A stretch of 31,630 nucleotides of DNA, taken from DATAXI01 sp036266845 (lineage in GTDB: Bacteria > Verrucomicrobiota > Verrucomicrobiia > Chthoniobacterales > Chthoniobacteraceae). The DNA lies in assembly GCA_036266845.1 (NCBI GenBank), contig DATAXI010000042.1, positions 1-31,630 on the forward strand, written 5' to 3'. Shown here piece after piece: positions 7,528-16,100 of the stretch. The number at the start of each line of letters is the position of its first letter. Within the stretch, counting starts at the first letter, position 1. A program made the translations under genes and the position numbers. The notes under the pieces were generated by a model. It saw only the letters and a list, made by a program, of their open reading frames with translations. It did not search any database and had not been told where the DNA came from.

Positions 7528-9186
7528 TCAGCAGGCACGGATGCGTTCGAGGTTGGCCCGCGTTGCGTTGAGGATATCCCACGTAACCTCGTGCATGCCG
7601 TACCATGAGCGCTCGAAAGAGAGCACCGTATCGGCGAATGTCGCGTTGAGATCCGTCTCGCCGGGGCGGCGGCGCTGGAGTTCCCGCTGGTACTCGCGGT
7701 TGGATTTGTAACGGGCGATGGAGATGAACCGCCGCTCTCCCAGATGCGCCAGGGCGGCGAGGTAAATTGCGCGAAGCGCCAGGCGCAGATCGCCGCGCTC
7801 CATCATCTCTCGCGCGAGGTTCAGCCACTCATCGCCGGCCATTTGGTCCGCGGTCACATCCTCGGCGGTTAAATCGGGCCGGGCCCGCAACGGCTGCGCG
7901 ATGGCCTTCGCGGGCCGTGTCCGGCCAAGCCAGAGCTTGATGCCGATGATGATAAGAGCAATCGCGGCGGCGCCGCAGAAGATCCAGGCGAACACGCGAA
8001 GGATGAATCCCCAGTTCCTGGCGCTGCCGGGGCTGACATCCTCATGCTGCGTCTCGTTGCGGATCATTAATCGCTCGATCCACCGCCCGAGCTTGGCAAG
8101 CGGCTTTTTTAACGCGCGTCCCATCCGCCGCAGCATATGGGCGACGCCGCGCACGAAACCGTTGGACGCGGCATCGCCGCCGGACTGCGTTTCCACGCGC
8201 GGCATGCGCCAGGCGAATTCCGGCTTCGATAGCACCTTGGTGATGGATTGATCGATCTGCTCGGATTTCGCGCCGAGAGAATTTGCCGCGGCGGATGCAG
8301 CGGGAGAGGGGCTTAGCGCGGCGCGGGCCGCGCTCCCATTACACAAAACGAGGATGAGCGCCGCGGCGCCAACCGGCGCGATGGCGGCGCGCAGCCGGAT
8401 ACGAAGATCGTGCCCGGTGGCCAGGGAGCGCCCGTGAAAACAACGGAGCGTGTAGAAGGCCTTGAAAAGCGGATCGACGCAAAGGTAGGTGATCGCCATC
8501 ACGGAGCCGAAGAGCGTTGAGTTGAACATGCTCGCTCCACCGAACCCGCGGGAGAGCATGGTCTCGATGCCCAGCAGCGTCCGCAGCAGAAAGGGGAGGG
8601 CCATGACGAGGATGAAGATATTGATGAAAACGATCAGGCCGAAAAGGATGAGCACGGCGAGCCCGAAGTGGTTCTGCATGGGCCAGCGGCGTGCCGCGGT
8701 GAGCGCTTCGCGGCGCAGTCGCTTGGCCTCCAAAGGCTCTCCCGCGCCGTCCAGGGCCAGGATTGAGACGTTCTGGTAAAAAGCATATGTGTAGCCGAGG
8801 GGCAGCGTAATGAGAGCGGCGATGGGCAGCACGATGAGGCCGGTGGGCTGGAGGGCGGCCTGGGCGCAAGCGACGCGCCAGAGACGACGCCATGTCCACG
8901 GCGGCAGTTTCTGCCGCGAGGCAACGGCCAGCAGATGCACGCAAAAAAGCGATTGCCAGCATTTGCACCACAGGAAGGCGAGAGCCACTTGCAGCGATGC
9001 CTCCGCCACATGATCGCGCGCGAAGGCCCCGCGGCTCATATCGGTCCAGAAAAAGAGGAACCCGAGCACGAAGGGGATCGCGCCAATATAATAGAGCGAC
9101 AGGACCCCGGGGGAACACTCCCGCAGCAGCGCGACGCTCTCCTCGAGCAAATCGAGAGCCGGTTTTTGAATGACCGATTTTCTCAT
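7528..9186 (-). CDS. Multi-pass membrane protein with C-terminal DUF4129 domain
   Basis: The start is the ATG at 9186 that overlaps the previous stop (ATGA), giving 552 residues beginning MRKSVIQKPALDLLEE; the frame is open further upstream but that part lies inside the previous gene. About six hydrophobic segments fill residues 25-300, followed by a periplasmic stretch, another helix (GFILRVFAWIFCGAAAIALI) and a cytoplasmic DUF4129 domain. The latter shows GDLRLALRAIYLAALAHLGE, YKSNREYQREL and VLSFERSWYG, which are typical of DUF4129. Its function is unknown. The residue FER.WYG motif and the location between zinc-finger genes and DUF4350/moxR support membership in the MoxR cassette. Confidence 0.82.
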   Translation of the reverse strand: MRKSVIQKPALDLLEESVALLRECSPGVLSLYYIGAIPFVLGFLFFWTDMSRGAFARDHVAEASLQVALAFLWCKCWQSLFCVHLLAVASRQKLPPWTWRRLWRVACAQAALQPTGLIVLPIAALITLPLGYTYAFYQNVSILALDGAGEPLEAKRLRREALTAARRWPMQNHFGLAVLILFGLIVFINIFILVMALPFLLRTLLGIETMLSRGFGGASMFNSTLFGSVMAITYLCVDPLFKAFYTLRCFHGRSLATGHDLRIRLRAAIAPVGAAALILVLCNGSAARAALSPSPAASAAANSLGAKSEQIDQSITKVLSKPEFAWRMPRVETQSGGDAASNGFVRGVAHMLRRMGRALKKPLAKLGRWIERLMIRNETQHEDVSPGSARNWGFILRVFAWIFCGAAAIALIIIGIKLWLGRTRPAKAIAQPLRARPDLTAEDVTADQMAGDEWLNLAREMMERGDLRLALRAIYLAALAHLGERRFISIARYKSNREYQRELQRRRPGETDLNATFADTVLSFERSWYGMHEVTWDILNATRANLERIRAC

Positions 9187-9503
9187 TGCTGATCGAGGTG
9201 CCAGAGAGCGTTGCTGTGAAAGGAGGAGGGGATAAGCGAGAGCCCGTGCCCGATTTCGTAAAAGACGATCCAGGCCAGCAGCAGGCCCAGTGCGGACCAG
9301 ACGAGCCGGCCGAACCATGCAAAGCGGTCACGACGCTTTTCCGGGCCGCCGGCAATGCGACGGAGGCAATCGGCGCAGATCACGCGGTCCTCGTGTTCCG
9401 TGATGCACTCCCGGCAGAAGTAGCGCCCGCACTCCGGGCAACGGGCCACCGCCTCGCGGGCGGGGTGATGGATGCAGCGCTGGAGGGTGAGCGCGGGAGT
9501 CAT
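9183..9503 (-). CDS. Small zinc-finger (B-box-like) membrane protein
   Basis: The protein is 106 residues when started at the ATG that overlaps the upstream stop (ATGA). It begins with a cysteine/histidine cluster: CIHHPAREAVARCPECGRYF followed by CRECI and CADC, spacing CxxH...CxxC...CxxC...CxxC, as expected for a B-box-like zinc-binding fold. A single membrane helix follows (LVWSALGLLLAWIVFYEIGH). The same module, with the pattern HPAxxAVAxCxxCGRxxCxxC, occurs in the protein encoded at 10603-11196. The function is unknown; it may scaffold assembly of the MoxR-associated membrane proteins. Both of its junctions are 4-nt overlaps. Confidence 0.75.
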   Translation of the reverse strand: MTPALTLQRCIHHPAREAVARCPECGRYFCRECITEHEDRVICADCLRRIAGGPEKRRDRFAWFGRLVWSALGLLLAWIVFYEIGHGLSLIPSSFHSNALWHLDQQ

Positions 9504-10606
9504 GGTTGCGGCCCGGCGGGGGGTGTGGAAGCGGGCGGCGCCGCGGATGCGGTGCTCGAAATGCGGCGCCCGCTCATCCAGAGGAGCGTGAGGCCAAGGC
9601 CGGCAAAACCCACCGCCGCCTCCACGCAGTCCGTATAGAGCGAGAGCTGGCGGAACCATGGCATCAGATAGAAATCAATGTGGGTTGGCATCCGTCCCGG
9701 ATGCTGCATCAGGTAAAGCGTGCGCGCGATGATCCCGTAAACAAACAGCACCATCATGATCGCGATGACGCCCCAGAGCGTCCCATTGGTAAGCCGCGCC
9801 ACTGATTTGGAAATCGCGTGCCGCCGCTGGCGAATCACCGCCGCGAAACTGAGGCCGCACACCGCGATCAGCAGCGGGCAACTGACCAGCAGGTAGGAAT
9901 GCCAGGCCGGGTAGAGATGCTTGAAAAATCCGGCTGCCGAATCCATCAAAACGACCGCGTACAGCGCCGCGTGCAGGCCGCCGGTGGCGGGCGGCAGCAG
10001 GTGTGGCGGAGGCTGGGCCGTGGCCGCAAAAGGCTTTTGCGTCTCCAGCAAGGTCCGGCGCGGAGCCGCCGGCTGCGCGATCCCGCTTACGATATCCTGC
10101 GGCGAGATCTCGCCTTGTACCGCTTCGATGAGCGGCTTGAGGATGGCGATGGCTTTCCCGGCCACGCGAATGCGGCCCAGCGACGGCAACTCCTCGATCT
10201 GCACCGCGGTGCGCAACTTGCAGTTGCAAGTGGGTCCGCGCAGCAGATTGACCAGCAACAGAACCATAAAGACCCCGCCAATGATGGCGCCGGCGATGAA
10301 TGGCGCCGGGCTCCACGGGCGAGCCGAGTGCGTCCCGATCACGCCAAACAGCGCAAACGAAATAAAAGCGAACGTCCCCAGTATCCAGTTTCTCAGCGGG
10401 GCGGAATTATTCTTATCCAGCGTGATGGCCTGGATATCGCGAAAGTAGAACCGCTTGTAGTCCTCATTCATCCAGATGCGCGTGACGCTCAACAGGTGAT
10501 CGGGACCCACCCAAAGGCTGCACCGGCCGGGGGCAAAGAACTGCAAGCCCCGGTTGCGCAAGCCGCGCCCCGGGAGGCGGCGGTATTTAAAAGGGAGATC
10601 GCTCAC
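9500..10606 (-). CDS. Membrane protein of unknown function, possibly with an N-terminal PH-like domain
   Basis: I do not recognise this family. A GTG at 10606 overlaps the preceding stop (GTGA) and gives 368 residues starting (V)SDLPFKYRRLPGRG; this is preferred over an ATG at 10780 buried in the upstream gene. Residues ~30-60 (SLWVGPDHLLSVTR then FYFRDIQAITLDK) resemble the first strands of a bacterial PH-like domain. Two hydrophobic segments follow, then a soluble linker rich in Pro/Ala, then four more hydrophobic segments. The C-terminus is Ala/Pro/Ser-rich. Its place inside the coupled operon suggests it belongs to the same membrane assembly. Confidence 0.68.
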   Translation of the reverse strand: MSDLPFKYRRLPGRGLRNRGLQFFAPGRCSLWVGPDHLLSVTRIWMNEDYKRFYFRDIQAITLDKNNSAPLRNWILGTFAFISFALFGVIGTHSARPWSPAPFIAGAIIGGVFMVLLLVNLLRGPTCNCKLRTAVQIEELPSLGRIRVAGKAIAILKPLIEAVQGEISPQDIVSGIAQPAAPRRTLLETQKPFAATAQPPPHLLPPATGGLHAALYAVVLMDSAAGFFKHLYPAWHSYLLVSCPLLIAVCGLSFAAVIRQRRHAISKSVARLTNGTLWGVIAIMMVLFVYGIIARTLYLMQHPGRMPTHIDFYLMPWFRQLSLYTDCVEAAVGFAGLGLTLLWMSGRRISSTASAAPPASTPPAGPQP

Positions 10607-11196
10607 CGGTGGCCGCCCTTCGGGATTAAAGTGCGGGCGATCCAGATGAAATAGACGACTGCGATCCAGGCGGCGATTTCCAGAATCGCCAGGATAGCTG
10701 CCAGCACCATCCGCCATTTGCCGCGCCGCACGAGACTGGCGGGAGCGTTCCAGCGGCGGACGACCACGTAGAGCGCACAAGGCGCCGTGATAATGGTGGG
10801 CCAGAAGAAGAGCAGCGGCAGCGTCGCCAGCGAAAGGGCGACGGCATCGTAAAGCACCCGGCGGTTTTCCAGTTGTTTCAGCTTCCCTTTGCGCCTGCCG
10901 GTTTCAAGGCATGCGGGGCAGATGTGTTCCCCATTCAGGTCCAGGTCGCAGAGGGCGCAGAGGAAACGTCCGCAGCTTTCGCATGCGGCGACCGCGCGTT
11001 TGGCGGGATGATAAAAGCAGCCCGATTCCCCCTCCACCAGAATTGTCTCGCCAGCCTTCCCTTCGGCGGGCGGCGCGAAGCAGGCGGGAAAAACCTGCGT
11101 CCGGATGGGCGTGTGGCATGCGGGGCACGGGAGAAGCAGCGGGTTGTTGCAGTATGCTTCAGGAAGCGGACTTTGACATCGGGGGCAGGCCAGCAT
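10603..11196 (-). CDS. Zinc-ribbon / B-box-like membrane protein
   Basis: This 197-residue protein has two metal-binding modules. The first is a zinc ribbon near the start (MLACPRCQS ... CPACHTPI, CxxC...CxxC). The second, about residues 60-100, is a B-box-like cluster: GCFYHPAKRAVAACESCGRF, then CALCD and CPACLETG. Two membrane segments follow (ALSLATLPLLFFWPTIITAP and WRMVLAAILAILEIAAWIAV). The second module is clearly related to the one in the 9183-9503 protein, indicating duplication within the operon. Its stop overlaps the GTG of the next gene. The biochemical role is unknown. Confidence 0.72.
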   Translation of the reverse strand: MLACPRCQSPLPEAYCNNPLLLPCPACHTPIRTQVFPACFAPPAEGKAGETILVEGESGCFYHPAKRAVAACESCGRFLCALCDLDLNGEHICPACLETGRRKGKLKQLENRRVLYDAVALSLATLPLLFFWPTIITAPCALYVVVRRWNAPASLVRRGKWRMVLAAILAILEIAAWIAVVYFIWIARTLIPKGGHR

Positions 11197-11227
11197 GCTC
11201 TTTACGCTCCCTCCCTGGCTAAAACGG

Positions 11228-11962
11228 CTACTGCACCTTGATCACCCGCGTATCGCAAACGATGTCGTGCAGCGCCCGCTTTTGGCTATCCCAACCGGCC
11301 ATCATGTAGCCGATATAAAGGGTGATCATGCTAAGAATTTCAGCAAAAGAGCGCCCCAGTGCGCGGAGGTAGCTGATCGAGTCGCCATTCGAGCGGATGA
11401 TCTTCAGCTTCAACGCCATCTTGCCGGGCGTCGCGCCAAACCGGCCATTGAAAAACACCACGTAGCCCATCGCCATGAACATCGCGATTACGGTCGCGAT
11501 CAACTGCGCGGCGTGGGTGGCGTTGGAGGTGCCGCGCAGCGCCATGCCGATCATAAAGCCCATGAAAAAATTAATCATCTGAATGATGATCCCGTCGATG
11601 AACTTTGCCCCAAACCGGATCCAGAAGCCGGCATACTCCATCACGCCCGCCGGGTTGATGCCCTCCTTCAGTTTCTGGACAAAAACCGGCTTGCAAGCCG
11701 CACACACCCAGGCGTTTTCAAACGCGATCATCTCGGAGTCCGGAAATGCCTTGCCGCATTCCGCGCACCGGTGGGCGCCCGCGGCTGCCGCCACCGGAGA
11801 ATTCGCGGCGCCGAAGAGTTCACCATAAGGCATCCAGTCCGCCAGTCCGTCGCGCCATACCTTCGTATCGCCCCCAATTTTGCCGGAGTGAACCAGCGCT
11901 TCAAAATCACTTTGGGACACCGGTCCCGCCTGCTGGTTGTTTTCGATGTAGTACCAATTCAT
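11228..11962 (-). CDS. GYF_2 - zinc ribbon - RDD fusion membrane protein (first gene of the operon)
   Basis: The 244-residue protein starts at 11962, where AGGATACG precedes the ATG; a longer frame exists upstream but is not supported. Residues 1-50 form a GYF_2 domain (MNWYYIENNQQAGPVSQSDF, VWRDGLADWMPYGEL), which usually binds proline-rich peptides. Residues ~63-95 form a zinc ribbon (CAECGKAF ... CAAC). The rest is an RDD domain with GFWIRFGAKFIDGIIIQMIN, GRFGATPGKMALKLKI and a final KRALHDIVCDTRVIKV segment. GYF-RDD fusions are known in several phyla. It opens the transcription unit that runs to 2158 and is 31 nt from the next gene. The Pro-rich tails of the RDD protein at 2158-3063 and of the 9500-10606 product are conceivable ligands. 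Confidence 0.85.
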   Translation of the reverse strand: MNWYYIENNQQAGPVSQSDFEALVHSGKIGGDTKVWRDGLADWMPYGELFGAANSPVAAAAGAHRCAECGKAFPDSEMIAFENAWVCAACKPVFVQKLKEGINPAGVMEYAGFWIRFGAKFIDGIIIQMINFFMGFMIGMALRGTSNATHAAQLIATVIAMFMAMGYVVFFNGRFGATPGKMALKLKIIRSNGDSISYLRALGRSFAEILSMITLYIGYMMAGWDSQKRALHDIVCDTRVIKVQ

Positions 11963-11995
11963 CGTATCCTGAAAGGTGGACAATGAAGAGGCTGC

Positions 11996-12022
11996 TTGCA
12001 ATCCCATCAAGTAAAATAAAAT
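11996..12022 (+). promoter_or_regulatory. Weak candidate promoter for the serine hydrolase gene
   Basis: In the AT-rich 135-nt gap between divergent genes, TTGCAA (11996-12001) lies 15 nt before TAAAAT (12017-12022). The spacing is short, and an overlapping second TAAAAT (12012-12017) makes the choice uncertain. I saw no convincing promoter for the divergent GYF-RDD operon in the same gap. Confidence 0.25.
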
Positions 12023-12097
12023 CCTACATAGCCGAAAATAAGGCGGCTGGTATTCCCGGGCTTGCATTGTTGCCATGGATGCCAATCCTGCACGGGC

Positions 12098-13198
12098 ATG
12101 AGGCCCGGCCATTTCCTTGTTGCGCTTCTGATGCTTCCGGCCCTGTCACATGCGGAACCAGCGGACCTCCAATCGGCGCTGGAGGCAATCCGCGTAAAGC
12201 ATCATCTTCCCGCGCTCGGGGCCGCCTATTTCACGACGGACGGGCTGATCGAGCAGGCGGTGACCGGCGTACGCAAGGCAGGTACCGATATCCCCGCTAC
12301 GACCGAGGACCTTTGGCATCTCGGCTCCGATACCAAGGCGATGACGGCCACGGCACTCGCCACTTATGTCCGCGACCGGAAACTCTCGTGGGATTCGAGG
12401 ATCATCTCCTTTTTCCTGGAGGATGCGGCCCTGGCGCCGGACCGGGTAAAGGATATCACCTTGAGCCAGATCCTCTCCCATCGCGCGGGAATGATCGAGG
12501 ATCTCGACTGGAGGGCCATCGCGACAGGCGGCGGTTCGCTGACGCGGCAGCGCCTGGCCGCCGTGCGCATGGCGCTGAAATCACCCAAATATCCCGCCGG
12601 CGACTTTCATTACTCGAACACCGATTACGTCATCGCGGGCGCAATCCTGGAGAAATTGAGCGGAGAACCCTGGGAGAAGGTCATGATGGACCGGGTCTTT
12701 ACGCCGCTGCACATGAATTCCGCGGGCTTCGGCGGGACGGGGACGCCGGGCCAGGTGGATGAGCCGTGGCCGCATTTCAAGACCGGCCAGCCCGCGCCGG
12801 CAAACGGCCCGGACACCGATAATCCGGAGGTGATGGGACCGGCGGGCACCGTGCATTGCACGATCGCGGATTGGGTGCGATTCCTGACCGACCAGTTGCG
12901 CGGCGGGGCGGGATTGCCGGCGATGCTGCCTGCGGCAATGTACGGCGCCATGCAATCGCCGCATCCGCCGGATGGCGATTACGGCTATGGATGGCTGATT
13001 GCGGACCGTGACTGGGCGGGCGGCAAGGCGCTGAATCATGCGGGCAGCAACACGATGAATTTCGCGGATTGCTGGCTGGCGCCCAACCGGAAATTCGGGG
13101 TACTGGCGGTGACCAACGAAGGTGGCGATACCGAAGCGTTCCCAGCCTGTGACGAGGCGGTGGGCTGGCTGATCGAGCATCCCCCCGCGCCCCGCTAA
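12098..13198 (+). CDS. Secreted serine hydrolase of the beta-lactamase/transpeptidase-like family (class C type)
   Basis: The family includes AmpC, DD-peptidases and esterases; the substrate cannot be told from sequence. The ATG at 12098 gives 366 residues with a clear signal peptide (MRPGHFLVALLMLPALSHA), so the protein is exported; a TTG at 12062 would add a cysteine-rich stretch in front of the signal and is less likely. The nucleophile motif SDTK is at 77-80 (SxxK), YSN at 172-174 (second motif) and HAGSN at 314-318 (third motif, replacing KTG). The C-terminal part has GYGYGWLIAD-like and FGVLAVTNEGGD segments typical of the Pfam beta-lactamase fold. Having HAG rather than KTG points toward an esterase or peptidase-like activity more than antibiotic resistance. 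It converges on the S53 gene and the stops overlap. Confidence 0.88.
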   Translation: MRPGHFLVALLMLPALSHAEPADLQSALEAIRVKHHLPALGAAYFTTDGLIEQAVTGVRKAGTDIPATTEDLWHLGSDTKAMTATALATYVRDRKLSWDSRIISFFLEDAALAPDRVKDITLSQILSHRAGMIEDLDWRAIATGGGSLTRQRLAAVRMALKSPKYPAGDFHYSNTDYVIAGAILEKLSGEPWEKVMMDRVFTPLHMNSAGFGGTGTPGQVDEPWPHFKTGQPAPANGPDTDNPEVMGPAGTVHCTIADWVRFLTDQLRGGAGLPAMLPAAMYGAMQSPHPPDGDYGYGWLIADRDWAGGKALNHAGSNTMNFADCWLAPNRKFGVLAVTNEGGDTEAFPACDEAVGWLIEHPPAPR

Positions 13199-16100
13199 GG
13201 CCCCGTAACCTGCAGCCGGATGAATTGTTGCGGCGTGGTCCCGCTGATGGGCGCAGCGGTCTGCACCGTCACGGTCTGGGTCACGCCGTCTGCATTATCG
13301 ACCGCCACCGGCGCATCGGTATAGCCGGCGCCGGAAAACCAATTCACCATGTCCGTGGAAACCTGGACGGTGTAAGTGATGTCGGTGGCGCTGATGACCT
13401 GGGTGTAAGTGAGCGCGAGAAAATTGCCGCTGCCCGTGGTGATGACGGATTCCACGGGCAGGCCGCTGACGCTTTGCTCAAACGGGTTCAGGTTGAGTGC
13501 GTACTTCATCAGGTTGGGGATTCCATCGCCGGCGGGATCGGCGGTATCCCCGCTAATCGAGGGTTCCGCAAGATTGGAGGAGGCGAACATTTCGCTCTCC
13601 CAGGCCTGGTAGGGCGTTTGGACGGTGATATCGACCGTTGCGGTGCCGGAGCCCGCCGTATTGCTGGCCGCGATGACAAAGGAACTGGTGCCGGAGGCGG
13701 TCCACGTGCCGCTGATGAGGCCGGTGGAGGAACTGACCGTCAGGCTGCCGGGCAATCCGGTGGCGGAGTAACTGCCCGGGAGGTTATTTGCGGTAATCTG
13801 GTAGGTGAAGGGCAGGCCTTGGGTGGCGGTGATATTGGTGGCGCTGGTAATCACCGGCGCCGGCGGCGGCAGGGAGGTAATGACCAGCGCAGCGCTGCCG
13901 GTGCCGCTGCCGTTGATGGCGCTGATGATGACGGTGGTGGTTCCCGCCGAGGCAAGCGTGCCGTAGATCGTGCCGGCGGGGAAGAATTGCATGCTTTCGG
14001 CAACAGCCAGGCCCGGCGGCAGATTGGTGGCGGCAAAGGAGGTGGGGTTATTGATGGCGGTAATCTGGTAGGTAAAGGCGGAGCCGGCGGTCCCCGTGGC
14101 GGTCAAGGCGCTTGTGATGACGGGCGGCGGCGGCGAGATGACGATCGACAGGGAGGCGCTGCCGGTGCCGGTGGCATTGACCGCGCTGATGATGGCCGCG
14201 GTGGTGCCCGTGGCGGCTGGCGTGCCGCTGATGACGCCAGTGGAGGGAGAAACCGATAGCCCCGAAGGCAGCCCCGTCGCGTTAAAGCTGCCGGGCGAAT
14301 TGGAGGCGGTAATGGTGTAACTGAATGCCACCCCCTGCGCGCCCGTGGCGCTGGCGGCGCTGGTGATTACCGGAGGCGGCGGCAATACCGTCAGCGCAAG
14401 CGTCGCGCTGCCCGTGCCGCCAAGATTGACGGCGCTGATGGTGATATTGCTGGCGCCGGTGGCCGTGGTGGTCCCGCTGATCAGGCCGGAGGCGGTATTG
14501 ACCTTTAATCCGGATGGCAGCCCGCTTGCCGAGTAGCTGGCGGGACTGTTCGACGCGGTGATTTGATAGGTGAACGCCTGGCCGGAAACAGTCGTGGCCG
14601 CGAGCGTGCTGGTGATGATTGGAACCGGAGGCAGTACGACGATCGAGAGCGTGGCGCTGCCGGTGCCGCTGGCGTTCATGGCGCTGATGATCGAGGCGGT
14701 GGTGCCGGTCGCCGTGGTGGATCCGCTGATGAGGCCGCTGGAGGAATTCACCGCGAGGCCTGCCGGCAACCCGGTGGCAGTGAAACCCGTGGGGCTGTTG
14801 GACGCTGTGATGGTGTAGGCGAATGCCGCGCCATTCGCCACAAGGGCGCTGGTCGCGCTGGTGATGACCGGCGGTTGCGGGACCGTGGATATGGTTAGAA
14901 TCGCGCTGCCGGTGCCCCCTGCGTTAATGGCGCCCAGGGCGACATCGCTCGTGCCGGTGGCGGTGACCGTGCCGGTGATGAGGCCGGTGGCGGTATTGAG
15001 GCCAAGATTCGACGGGAGCCCGCTGGCGGAGTAACTGGTGGGGCTGTTGCTGGCCCCGATCTGGTAACTGAAGGCGATCCCCGCGGTAGCCGTGACCCCC
15101 AATGCGCTGCTGATGACCGGCAGCGGCGGCAATACCTGGATCGCAAGAATGGCGCTGCCGGTGCCACCGCTATTGATGGCGCTGATGGTTGCATCCGCGA
15201 TGCCGGTCGCGGCGGTGGACCCGCTGATGAGGCCGCTGGAGGGATTTACCGTGAGACCGGCCGGCAATCCGCTGGCGGCAAAACCGGAGGGACTGTTCGA
15301 GGCGGTAATTGAGTATGAAAATGCCGCGCCATTGGCCACGATGGCACTGGTCGCGCTGGTGATGACCGGCGCCTGGGGCAGCACGGTCAGAGCAAGGATG
15401 GCGGTTCCCGTGCCGCCGGTATTAATGGCGCTGATGGTCACGGAGTTGTTTCCTGCTGTGGTGGCCGTCCCGGTGATCAATCCGCTGCTCGCATTGACGG
15501 AAAGACCCAGTGGCAGTCCGCTCGCGGCGTAGGCGGACGGGCTGTTGCTCGCGGTGATTTGATAGGAAAACGCCGCTCCGGCCGTGCCCGTGGCAGCGAG
15601 ACTGCTGGTGATGACCGGCGCCGCGACCACCGTGAGGATGACAGGGCGCGTCTGTGTGTCTCCGGTGCCCGCATCGGCAAATGTGATGGTGTCGGTATAA
15701 GTGCCGGAGGAGAGGGTGTTCCCATCCCCATTGATGGAGGCGGTGACGGCCACCGAACCGCTGGCTGCGAGGGTGCCCGCTGTTGCCGAAAGCGCAAGCC
15801 ACGGCTGCGTTGCGGAGGCGGTCCAGGTGATGGCATCGCTCCCGGTATTGGTGAGCGTGGAAACGGCTGATGCCGGGGAGAATGCTCCGCCCACCGGCCC
15901 GGTGGGCGCAAAACCGGTGAGCGGCGAAATCGCCAGGTACTCATTGGAAGCCGCGAGCGCATCGATCAACGCGGCGCCTGCGGGCGTGCCAATGCCGGTG
16001 CAGAGATCGTAGCCGGTAACGGCGTAGAACTTCGACGGGCTGGAAGTGCTCGTATTGTTGCCCGTGGCGATGTCGTGAAACGCGGTGTTATAGAGAGAGC

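Noticed and set aside
12098..13198. Antibiotic-resistance beta-lactamase
   Set aside because: The third motif is HAG rather than KTG, and the protein is like many esterase or peptidase relatives; resistance cannot be claimed.
13225..14259. Plus-strand open frame opposite the repeats of the S53 gene
   Set aside because: The glycine-rich translation follows from the repeat DNA read in reverse; the S53 frame carries the domains.
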